Source of the DNA: Phycisphaerae bacterium | GTDB lineage: Bacteria; Planctomycetota; Phycisphaerae; Phycisphaerales; SM1A02 | NCBI GenBank assembly: GCA_002591705.1 | Contig: PAAB01000029.1 | Location: 6,542 to 12,088 of the forward strand | DNA length: 5,547 bases | Direction: 5' to 3' | Part shown: in pieces, positions 1 to 5,547 of the stretch | Layout of the letters: each line of letters starts with the position of its first letter | How positions within the stretch are numbered: the first letter of the stretch is position 1 | The notes under the pieces: generated by a model | The model's database searches: none | The model's input: only the letters and a program-made list of their open reading frames with translations | What the model was told of the DNA's origin: nothing | Made by a program: the position numbers and the translations under genes

Positions 1-362
1 GCCTTCGCGGCGAGCATCGCCTGCAGCGGCTGGAAGCAGAGCGTCATGTTCACCCGAATGCCGTTGGACGAGAGGTGCTTGCAGGCCCGGAGCCCGTCGA
101 CGGTGCAGGGAAGCTTGATGACGATGTTGTCGGCGATCGCCAGCAGCGGCTGCGCCTCCTCGATCATGGCATCCGATTCGGTGGAGACGACTTCGGCGCT
201 GACCGGACCGGGGACGACATCGCATATCTCCTTGAGGCGGTCGTGGAAGTCGACGCCCTCCTTTGCGACGAGGCTCGGGTTCGTGGTGACGCCGTCGAGC
301 ACGCCCATGTCGGCGGCTTCGCGGATGTCCTCAATGCTGGCGGTATCGATGTAGATCTGCAT
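1..362 (-). CDS. tal: Transaldolase, small TalC/FSA-like family (5' part only)
   Basis: This is the first 120 codons of a gene that runs off the left edge of the window; the family is usually about 215-220 residues. It starts with [20 protein letters not shown] and has the family landmarks DGVTTNPSL (23-31), SAEVVS (55-60), the Schiff-base lysine in NIVIKLP (K83) and NMTLCF (105-110). Transaldolase moves a dihydroxyacetone unit between sugar phosphates in the non-oxidative pentose phosphate pathway, in the cytosol. Two positions separate transaldolase from fructose-6-phosphate aldolase: the aldolase has Gln (Q59 in E. coli FSA) and Tyr (Y131) where transaldolases have Glu and Phe. Here they are E57 and F110, so transaldolase is the better call; this rests on remembered family alignment. 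The usual Ser after that Phe is Gln (Q111). It lies 39 bp downstream of the kinase gene on the same strand and may be co-transcribed. No clear Shine-Dalgarno sequence precedes the ATG at 362. Confidence 0.9.
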   Translation of the reverse strand, partial: MQIYIDTASIEDIREAADMGVLDGVTTNPSLVAKEGVDFHDRLKEICDVVPGPVSAEVVSTESDAMIEEAQPLLAIADNIVIKLPCTVDGLRACKHLSSNGIRVNMTLCFQPLQAMLAAK

Positions 363-388
363 GGCGGCATGATACCCGCAGGTGGGAA

Positions 389-401
389 CCGCGCACCGCG
401 G
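389..401 (-). other. Short GC hairpin just after the kinase stop codon
   Basis: On the minus strand the kinase TGA is followed directly by CCGCG-GTG-CGCGG, a perfect 5-bp stem with a 3-nt loop. Only TTCCC follows, so there is no real U-tract. It could slow or partly end transcription between the kinase and the transaldolase gene, or it may be chance in GC-rich DNA. It is too weak to call a terminator. Confidence 0.25.
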
Positions 402-1781
402 TCAGACGGCGAACATGATCACCACCACGATCAGCACGATCAGCAGCAGCACGTTGACCGCGAGGCTGATCGCGGCCACCGGGGAGGCGGGCCCATCGAC
501 GTTCGCGGCCTGATTCGGTGTCGGAGTGCCCTGGCCGATCTTGACGGCGAAACTGGACAGATCGACCTTGGGCCGCGCGTAGCTGGGCGATTCGCCCCGC
601 TGGACCAGTTCCAGGTCCTCCAGCAGTTCGGAGGCGTTCGAGTACCGATCCGTCGGGGACTTGGCCATCATCATCTCGATGATCTGGGAGAAGCCGGCCG
701 ACAGCGACGGGTTCAGCGTGTCCGGCGGGGTGAGTTCCGCCTTCAGGTGCTTGTGCATCACCTGCGACGGGTTCTTGCCGGAGAAGGGGACTCGGCCGGT
801 GACCATGTGGTAGCAGGTGGCACCGAGTCCGTAGATGTCCGCCGCGGGGCCGATGTCGAGTTCGCCGCGGACCTGCTCGGGACTGATGTAGTAGGGGGTG
901 CCGTAGGCCCGTCCCGCTTCCGCCTTCGCGGTCGCTTCGTCGTCCAGGGCGCGGGCCAGGCCGAGGTCCGCCAGCTTCACCTTGTTGCGTCCGGTGAGCA
1001 TGATGTTCTTGGGCTTGATGTCGCGGTGGATGAAGCCCCGCTCGTGGGCGTGCTGCAGCCCCAGGGCCGATTGGATGACGATGGCGATCGCGTCCAGTTC
1101 CTCCAGACGCTTCTCCGCCTTCGTCCGGTCGTACACGGTCTCGCCTTCGACGTATTCCATCACGAAGTAGTGGTGGTCGCCGGCCTGCCCCACGTCGTAG
1201 GCCTGGACGATGTTGGGGTGGTTGAGCTGCGCCGCGGACTTGCCTTCCTTGTAGAACCGCTCGATGAAGTTCGCGTTCTCGGAGAACTTCTTGGGAAGGA
1301 CCTTGATGGCCACGAGTCGGTCGAGACTGATCTGCTTGGCGAGGAACACCGTCGCCATCGCGCCCGATCCCAGCTTCTTGAGGATCTGGTATCCGGGGAT
1401 CCGCTGCGAGGACTTCTTCGCATCGAACTCCTTCTGGAGCCGGTGCAGCTGATGCCGGGTGACGAAGTCGTGGTTGATCAGGATGTCGGAGAGGGTGCGC
1501 GGATCGTCGATGTCGTCGATCGACTTCAGCTCCTCGCCGCACTGTTCCAGCTCATCCGGAGTGACCAGGCCGGAGTCGACCACGAGCTTGCCCAGCAGGG
1601 TGTCGAAGCCCGCGGTGCTGTTGCCCGGAGGAGCCATGTCCTCGCCGGTCGAATCCTTCGCATTGGATGCGTCGGGGCTCGACGGGTTGGGTCGCTTCGG
1701 TTTGGCGGCCTTGGGTGCCGGAACCCCGGTGTCCTCAAGGGAGGGGATGTCGGAGTCCTCGGAGGGATCGGGTTGATTCAT
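402..1781 (-). CDS. Ser/Thr protein kinase with N-terminal MshEN-like repeats and C-terminal membrane anchor
   Basis: The 459-residue product is a Hanks-type (PknB-like) kinase that should phosphorylate Ser/Thr on cytoplasmic proteins. Residues 1-55 are a Pro/Ser/Asp-rich, probably disordered leader. Residues 62-118 hold two helical half-repeats (LLGKLVVDSGLVTPDEL and TLSDILINHDFVTRHQL) resembling the N-terminal domain of type II secretion ATPases (T2SSE_N/MshEN). The kinase domain spans about 131-392: glycine loop GSGAMATV (138-145), VAIK lysine K160, helix C glutamate E179, HRDIKPKN (252-259, catalytic D254), DLG in place of DFG (272-274), GTPYYISPEQ (294-303). Residues 435-459 are one hydrophobic segment ending at the C-terminus, so the protein looks tail-anchored with no external sensor domain. 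The ATG at 1781 was chosen because a weak AAGAG lies 3 nt upstream and the disordered leader starts there. The frame stays open up to 2099, but that would overlap the divergent glycosyltransferase gene. All catalytic residues are present, so it should be active. Its substrates cannot be told from sequence. Confidence 0.95.
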   Translation of the reverse strand: MNQPDPSEDSDIPSLEDTGVPAPKAAKPKRPNPSSPDASNAKDSTGEDMAPPGNSTAGFDTLLGKLVVDSGLVTPDELEQCGEELKSIDDIDDPRTLSDILINHDFVTRHQLHRLQKEFDAKKSSQRIPGYQILKKLGSGAMATVFLAKQISLDRLVAIKVLPKKFSENANFIERFYKEGKSAAQLNHPNIVQAYDVGQAGDHHYFVMEYVEGETVYDRTKAEKRLEELDAIAIVIQSALGLQHAHERGFIHRDIKPKNIMLTGRNKVKLADLGLARALDDEATAKAEAGRAYGTPYYISPEQVRGELDIGPAADIYGLGATCYHMVTGRVPFSGKNPSQVMHKHLKAELTPPDTLNPSLSAGFSQIIEMMMAKSPTDRYSNASELLEDLELVQRGESPSYARPKVDLSSFAVKIGQGTPTPNQAANVDGPASPVAAISLAVNVLLLIVLIVVVIMFAV

Positions 1782-1900
1782 GTTCTCTTGCTGCACGAAA
1801 CGTACCTCGCTGGTCCCGGAGGATACAGGCAGACGGGCGGCAGGGCACCTGGTGGGTGGTAAATCCCGTTGGGTGATTATCATGGCCCGTGGAGCACCGC
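1782..1900. promoter_or_regulatory. Divergent intergenic region between the kinase and LPS operon
   Basis: These 119 bp separate two divergent start codons, so promoters for both directions are expected here, perhaps with shared control. On the minus strand TATCCT (1825-1820), preceded by TG, is a possible -10 box 38 nt upstream of the kinase ATG, with only a poor -35 match 17 nt further up. On the plus strand GATTAT (1875-1880) is a possible -10 box but lies only about 20 nt from the ATG at 1901. No strong consensus site, operator palindrome or riboswitch is visible, so the exact promoter positions are guesses. Confidence 0.35.
1891..1894 (+). promoter_or_regulatory. Ribosome binding site deciding the GT9 gene start
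   Basis: GGAG lies 6 nt before the ATG at 1901. A GTG at 1889 in the same frame would add four residues (MEHR) but would overlap this GGAG and has no comparable site of its own. This favours the ATG at 1901. Confidence 0.55.
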
Positions 1901-2986
1901 ATGCCAGCCGGATCGGGACAGCCAGGCAGAATCCTTCTTGTACGGCCCAGCGCGCTCGGGGACGTATGTCGCACCGTGCCCGTCGCAGCCAGTCTGGCCC
2001 GGGCGTGGCCCGATGCGGAAATCCACTGGCTGGTGCAGGACGGCTTCGTGGATGCGGTGGCCGCCCATCCTGCGGTCGATCGCGTGGTGCCCTTTCCACG
2101 GGGACGCTTCGGTCGCTGGATGCGGAGTCCGGCCGTGGCCCGCGAGCTGCTGGAGTGGACCCGCCGGCTCCGTGACGCTCGGTACGACCTGGTCATCGAT
2201 TGCCAGGGACTTTCCCGCAGCGGCTTCATGACCCGGGCGACCAATGCATCCCAGCGGGTCGGTGACCGACGGGCGCGCGAGTTCGCCTGGCTCGCCTACA
2301 CGAATCGCGTGGAAACCGCCGACGCGGTGCACGAGGTCGATCGAATGTTCAGACTCGTTCACGCGTGCGGGGTGGAAACGGTCCCCGACATGCGTCTGTA
2401 CGTACCGGCCGAGGCTTCGGAGTCCTGGCGGACGAAGCTGGGCGTTCGACTCGAAGGGGCGTCCGTGACGACGCTCGCATCCACGGGCCGCTGGCAGAGC
2501 AAGGCGTGGCCCCGCACGCACTGGGCCGAACTCGGTCGTCGGCTCCTTGCTCGCGATGGGGGGCACCTGCTTCTGCTGGGTTCGCCCGCGGAGCAGGAGG
2601 ATGTCGAAGCCCTGCAGGATGCGATCGGGGGGCCTTCGGATCGGGTGCACTGTCTTGCCGGCCGTACCAGTGTGGGCGAGATGATGGCCGCCATCGAACA
2701 GAGCGATCTCGTGGTCTCCAACGACTCCGCCGCCCTGCACATGGCCGTGGGCTTTGCTCACCGTGGGGTCCACAGCATCGGGCTCTTTGGTCCCACGGAC
2801 CCGGCGAAGGTCGGGCCGTACGGCGGTGACGCGCACGTACTCCGTGCGCCGCTCCCCGACGGACGCGCAGTCAACTACCGCGACCGGGACATCGGCGACT
2901 CGATCATGCGCGGCATCGATGTGGATGCAGTGTTCGAACGGATCGAATCCGTCCGCGGTACGGCCTCGAAGGTCGCCGATCCATGA
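1901..2986 (+). CDS. Glycosyltransferase family 9, ADP-heptose:LPS heptosyltransferase-like
   Basis: The 361-residue product is a GT-B fold glycosyltransferase of family 9, the family of WaaC/WaaF (RfaC/RfaF), which add heptose from ADP-heptose to the LPS inner core at the cytoplasmic face of the inner membrane. The N-terminal half opens with a Rossmann strand and the family motif ILLVRPSALGDVCRTVP (11-27), where D21 aligns with the catalytic Asp of WaaC. Other motifs are YDLVIDCQGL (95-104), WQSKAWP (198-204, K201 likely contacting the donor phosphate), the C-terminal signature VVSNDSAALHMA (271-282, with N274, D275 and H280) and GLFGPTDPAKVGPYG (294-308). Length is normal. It is first in the run with maf, lpxK and the hldE-type gene, and its TGA overlaps the maf ATG. 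An hldE-type gene nearby supports a heptose donor, but other GT9 members use other sugars, so the exact donor and acceptor are open. The alternative start is GTG at 1889. Confidence 0.92.
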   Translation: MPAGSGQPGRILLVRPSALGDVCRTVPVAASLARAWPDAEIHWLVQDGFVDAVAAHPAVDRVVPFPRGRFGRWMRSPAVARELLEWTRRLRDARYDLVIDCQGLSRSGFMTRATNASQRVGDRRAREFAWLAYTNRVETADAVHEVDRMFRLVHACGVETVPDMRLYVPAEASESWRTKLGVRLEGASVTTLASTGRWQSKAWPRTHWAELGRRLLARDGGHLLLLGSPAEQEDVEALQDAIGGPSDRVHCLAGRTSVGEMMAAIEQSDLVVSNDSAALHMAVGFAHRGVHSIGLFGPTDPAKVGPYGGDAHVLRAPLPDGRAVNYRDRDIGDSIMRGIDVDAVFERIESVRGTASKVADP

Positions 2987-3591
2987 CCTCGAGGCCACCC
3001 ATCGTGCTCGCCAGCCGTTCACCACGGAGGCGACAGTTGCTGGAGGAGGCCCATTGGCCGGTTCGCATCGAAGTGCCCGACGTCGACGACGGCCTGCTTG
3101 ACTGCGGGGAGACGCCTGCGGACGAGTGGGTGTCGGCGCTGGCGGTGTTCAAGGCGACAGCCACCGCCCTCATGCTCGAGGAGCGTGGTGATCACAAACC
3201 GTGCACCATTCTCGGGGCGGACACCGTCTGTGTCCTCGAGGGTCGGATCATCGGACAGCCTCCGGATCGGGATGCGGCACGTGCCATGCTCGAATCGTTC
3301 GTCGGTGTTCCGCACGATGTGATCACCGGTGTCTGCCTGATCGATCACCCCGACGGTGCGCGGACGGTCTTCGTCGATCGTGCCGTGGTCCGCTGGGGCA
3401 TGCTCGATCGCGATGCGCTCGACGGCTACCTCGACACCGAACAGTGGCGGGGCAAGGCGGGGGCGTACAATCTCGCGGATCGCGTGGCCGAAGGCTGGCC
3501 GATCGAGTGCGAAGGCGACCCCACGACCGTGATGGGGCTTCCGATGCGGCGGCTGGCCCGTCAACTGAAGGCACCACAGGACACCACATGA
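2983..3591 (+). CDS. maf: Maf family nucleoside triphosphate pyrophosphatase
   Basis: The 202-residue protein matches the usual Maf length of about 190-210. Maf enzymes hydrolyse non-canonical or pyrimidine nucleoside triphosphates (dTTP/UTP/CTP, modified bases, or m7GTP in the YceF branch) to the monophosphate and pyrophosphate in the cytosol; some are linked to septum formation. Visible motifs are IVLASRSPRRRQLL (7-20), the conserved Lys in AVFKA (K57), ILGADTV (76-82, D80 the metal/catalytic Asp), VITGVCLI (113-120), GKAGAYNLADR (157-167) and GDPTTVMGLPM (178-188). Two usual residues differ: the GKP Lys after the ADT motif is Gln (IGQP, Q92), and the Gln of YGIQG is Ala (YNLAD, A165). The substrate is therefore uncertain. 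The start ATG overlaps the upstream TGA by ATGA, with GAAGG (2968-2972) 10 nt before it. The stop overlaps the lpxK start in the same way, so translation of the three genes is probably coupled. Confidence 0.93.
   Translation: MTSRPPIVLASRSPRRRQLLEEAHWPVRIEVPDVDDGLLDCGETPADEWVSALAVFKATATALMLEERGDHKPCTILGADTVCVLEGRIIGQPPDRDAARAMLESFVGVPHDVITGVCLIDHPDGARTVFVDRAVVRWGMLDRDALDGYLDTEQWRGKAGAYNLADRVAEGWPIECEGDPTTVMGLPMRRLARQLKAPQDTT
3578..3581 (+). promoter_or_regulatory. Ribosome binding site for lpxK inside the maf 3' end
   Basis: AGGA lies 6 nt before the ATG at 3588. Together with the ATGA overlap at 3588-3591 it fixes the lpxK start, although the reading frame is open for a further 387 bp upstream inside maf. 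Confidence 0.55.
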
Positions 3592-4595
3592 CCGGACCGC
3601 TTCCTGCCATTCTGCAGCCGCTGACCCGTCCGGTCTCCTGGGGATGGCGTGCGGCCGTCGGCATCCGCAATCGACGTTTCGATCGCGGCCGCGGTGTCCA
3701 CCGCATGGATTGTCCCGTGCTCTCGGTCGGAAACCTGACCACGGGCGGAACCGGCAAGACGCCGCTGGTCCGGTGGATCGTGGAGCGTCTTCGGGACCAG
3801 GGGCATCGTCCCGCGGTGCTGCTGCGGGGGTACGGAAGTCGGGATCCGCAGACGAGTGACGAAGCACTGCTCTATCGCGAACTGCTGAAGGATGTTCCGG
3901 TGCTGGCGGATCCGGATCGGGTTCGATCCCTGCAGTCGCATCTGCTCGAGCACCCCGCCACGAACTGTGCGGTACTCGATGACGGCTTTCAGCATCGACG
4001 CCTGCATCGCGACCTGGATCTCGTCCTGGTCGATTCGACGGTTCCGATCGAATCGATGCGCATGCTGCCTGCGGGGCATTTGCGTGAGCCGCTGGAATCC
4101 CTGCGACGCGCGCACGGGGTCATCATCACCCGCAGCCACGGGATCGACGGGGCGCTGGCATCGCGCATCGAAGCGTTGCACGGTCGGCCACCGCTGGCCT
4201 GGACCGAGCACCGCTGGTCCGGGATCGAATGGGAGGCCGGCGGCGTCCGACAGGCCGAGGACACTGCGTGGCTCGAAGGCAAGCGATTCGTGTGCCGACT
4301 CGGGGTTGGAAATCCGGAATCGGTTCGGGCCCAGTTGGTGGAGGCGGGGGCCAAGATCGTGGAGGACATTCGGGTTCGCGATCACGCGCCCTTCGGATCC
4401 GCGGAAGTGCAGCGGTTGATCCGGATGGGGGACGCCGTGGACGGAATCTTCATGACCGCGAAGGATCGGGTGAAGGCACGGCCGCTGCTGGATGCGGGAT
4501 GCACCGTGCCGTTGGTGGTTCCGCGGCTTCGATTGCGATTTCATTCCGGTCAGGCGGCTCTGATGGCCCTTCTCGAAGGCGCGATGTCGGGCTGA
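3588..4595 (+). CDS. lpxK: Tetraacyldisaccharide (lipid A) 4'-kinase LpxK
   Basis: The 335-residue protein uses ATP to phosphorylate the 4' position of tetraacyldisaccharide-1-phosphate, giving lipid IVA, at the cytoplasmic side of the inner membrane; this is the sixth step of the Raetz pathway. The N-terminus (about 6-26) is a moderately hydrophobic helix that would dock on the membrane. The P-loop is SVGNLTTGGTGKTP (46-59), followed by LRGYG (79-83), DEALL (91-95), the Walker B-like DDGFQHRRLHRDLD (131-144), LPAGHLREPL (160-169), and RDHAPF (264-269), where D265 and H266 match the conserved DH of the family. The motif usually read as TEKD is TAKD (290-293), a single change at a commonly conserved Glu. 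Length is normal. The start rests on the ATGA overlap with maf and the AGGA six bases upstream. Together with the other genes it shows that this organism makes lipid A based LPS. Confidence 0.95.
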   Translation: MTGPLPAILQPLTRPVSWGWRAAVGIRNRRFDRGRGVHRMDCPVLSVGNLTTGGTGKTPLVRWIVERLRDQGHRPAVLLRGYGSRDPQTSDEALLYRELLKDVPVLADPDRVRSLQSHLLEHPATNCAVLDDGFQHRRLHRDLDLVLVDSTVPIESMRMLPAGHLREPLESLRRAHGVIITRSHGIDGALASRIEALHGRPPLAWTEHRWSGIEWEAGGVRQAEDTAWLEGKRFVCRLGVGNPESVRAQLVEAGAKIVEDIRVRDHAPFGSAEVQRLIRMGDAVDGIFMTAKDRVKARPLLDAGCTVPLVVPRLRLRFHSGQAALMALLEGAMSG

Positions 4596-4622
4596 GCGGC
4601 CCGGCGCGGTAGCATGTCAACC

Positions 4623-5547
4623 ATGAGCACTCTGCTGGACAAGCTGGCTCGATTCGGGGACTTCACCGTGCTCGTGGTCGGAGACTTCATGCTCGACGAG
4701 TTCCTCTACGGAGACGCCGAGCGATTGAGCCCCGATGCGCCGGTACCGGTCCTGCGGAGCGATCGTCTCGAACGGACCTCCGGCGGATCCGCCAACGTGG
4801 CCTCCTGCCTCATGGGACTCGGAGGCCGGGTGCACTGCTGCGGCGTGGTCGGTGACGACGAAGCGGGTCGGTGGCTGCGGGAGGATCTGTCGGCCAGAGG
4901 CTGGGTGATCGAAGGGCTCGTCACGGATTCGGCGCGTCCGACGACGGTCAAGCGGAGCATCGTCGGGCTCGCGCAGCATCGGCATCCGCAGAAGATGTTC
5001 CGGGTCGACGTGGAGACGACGGATCCGGTTCCCGACGCCGTCGAGCAGAAGCTGCTGGCGGCGGTGCAGGCCTCGATCGAATCCGTCGACATCGTCTGTC
5101 TCGAGGACTACGGCAAGGGGGTCTGCAGCGAGCCCCTGTGCCAGACCGTGATCGAACTGGCCCGTACCGCGGGGGTGCCCGTCTTCGTGGACCCCGCCAA
5201 CGGCGTCGACTGGTCCCGCTACGCCGGGGCCACCACCATGACTCCCAACCGGACCGAACTGGAGGAGGCGATCGATCATCGCTTCCCGAATTCCGTGCCC
5301 GATCCGGCGCCGGCCGAGGCGATGATGGAACGGCTCGGACTCGAGACGATGGTGCTGACGCTCGATCGGCACGGTTCGATGCTGCTGCAGCAGGGTGCCG
5401 AACCCCAGCACGTTCCGACCACCACCCGCAGCGTCTACGACGTGACCGGCGCCGGGGACATGGTCCTTGCGGCCCTGGCCGCCGGACGCGCCAACGGGCT
5501 TGCGTGGATCGAGTCCGTCGAGTTCGCCAATGCGGCGGCCGGACTGG
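4623..5547 (+). CDS. hldE: D-glycero-beta-D-manno-heptose-7-phosphate kinase (HldE/RfaE type), 3' end cut off
   Basis: The visible 308 residues are a PfkB/ribokinase-family sugar kinase cut by the window's right edge. HldE or HldA phosphorylates heptose-7-phosphate at C1; in HldE a second domain (to about 477 residues) then makes ADP-heptose for the LPS core. Specific RfaE features are GDFMLDEFLYGD (20-31), RLSPDAPVPV (34-43), GGSANVA (54-60), TTVKRSI (107-113), EDYGKGV (161-167), VDPANG (189-194), TPNRTE (207-212) and the anion hole/catalytic base DVTGAGD (273-279, D279). Whether the adenylyltransferase domain is fused or separate lies outside the window. An in-frame ATG at 4614 gives MSTMST at the N-terminus and is an equally possible start; neither has a clear Shine-Dalgarno sequence. 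The gene begins about 27 bp after the lpxK stop and is likely in the same transcript. It supplies the donor that the upstream GT9 enzyme probably uses. Confidence 0.9.
   Translation, partial: MSTLLDKLARFGDFTVLVVGDFMLDEFLYGDAERLSPDAPVPVLRSDRLERTSGGSANVASCLMGLGGRVHCCGVVGDDEAGRWLREDLSARGWVIEGLVTDSARPTTVKRSIVGLAQHRHPQKMFRVDVETTDPVPDAVEQKLLAAVQASIESVDIVCLEDYGKGVCSEPLCQTVIELARTAGVPVFVDPANGVDWSRYAGATTMTPNRTELEEAIDHRFPNSVPDPAPAEAMMERLGLETMVLTLDRHGSMLLQQGAEPQHVPTTTRSVYDVTGAGDMVLAALAAGRANGLAWIESVEFANAAAGL

Noticed and set aside
1847..1855. CACC-T-GGTG inverted repeat in the divergent spacer as a possible operator.
   Set aside because: Four-base arms are too short to separate from chance in GC-rich DNA, and no second copy is present.
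75..1862. A 595-codon plus-strand open frame antisense to the kinase and transaldolase genes.
   Set aside because: It spans two real minus-strand genes and their gap, has no recognisable motif, and is rich in Arg, Gly, Val, Leu and Asp as expected from the complement of GC-biased codons. The minus strand carries complete kinase and transaldolase motifs.
1782..2099. Upstream extension of the kinase frame by 106 codons.
   Set aside because: It would run through the divergent intergenic region into the GT9 gene; the added residues look like random translated DNA, and the ATG at 1781 has a plausible site upstream.
1880..3025. A 381-codon minus-strand open frame opposite the GT9 gene.
   Set aside because: It is an antisense shadow; the plus strand holds all GT9 motifs and the ATGA junction to maf.
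3201..3587. Upstream extension of the lpxK frame by 129 codons.
   Set aside because: It would overlap maf by almost 400 bp, the added sequence has no LpxK similarity, and a ribosome binding site plus ATGA overlap mark 3588 as the start.
3561..4544. A 327-codon minus-strand open frame opposite lpxK.
   Set aside because: It has low-complexity Arg/Gln/His-rich composition and no motif, whereas the plus strand encodes an intact LpxK.
4617..5411. A 264-codon minus-strand open frame opposite the hldE-type gene.
   Set aside because: It is an antisense shadow of the PfkB-family kinase, with no independent start signal or domain.
1..5547. Search for a defence system, mobile element, CRISPR array, tRNA or rRNA.
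   Set aside because: No terminal inverted repeats, transposase or integrase motifs, direct-repeat arrays or RNA gene features were seen; every gene fits ordinary chromosomal functions.

Overview
The window is GC-rich, densely coding chromosomal DNA from a Gram-negative-type bacterium. The main clues are a lipid A and heptose (LPS core) gene run, and a Ser/Thr kinase with a DLG motif, a two-repeat N-terminal module and a C-terminal membrane tail. Together these fit Planctomycetota best, perhaps Phycisphaerae. This assignment is inferred from protein style and gene content; no rRNA or other marker is present.

Left part, minus strand (1-1781): a Ser/Thr protein kinase gene (1781 down to 402) is followed after 39 bp by the 5' part of a transaldolase gene (362 down to the window edge). 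The transaldolase fragment lies on the frame that runs off the window and is easily missed. It carries the Schiff-base lysine region, and two residues point to transaldolase rather than fructose-6-phosphate aldolase.

Middle (1782-1900): a short divergent intergenic region that must hold the start signals for both the kinase and the plus-strand operon. No strong consensus promoter is visible.

Right part, plus strand (1901-5547): a tight operon of a GT9 (heptosyltransferase-like) glycosyltransferase, a Maf-family nucleotide pyrophosphatase, lpxK (lipid A 4'-kinase) and the start of an HldE/RfaE-type heptose-7-phosphate kinase. The first three genes are joined by two 4-bp ATGA stop/start overlaps; the last gene follows after a gap of about 27 bp. 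LpxK finishes the lipid A phosphate pattern, HldE makes the activated heptose precursor, and the GT9 enzyme probably transfers heptose or a related sugar to the core. Maf is the outlier in function, and its position inside the overlaps suggests enforced co-expression.

I see no mobile element, CRISPR array, RNA gene or clear foreign segment, and no wholly new system. The points most worth a second look are the kinase's degenerate MshEN-like tandem repeat with tail anchor, and the variant active-site residues of the Maf protein.
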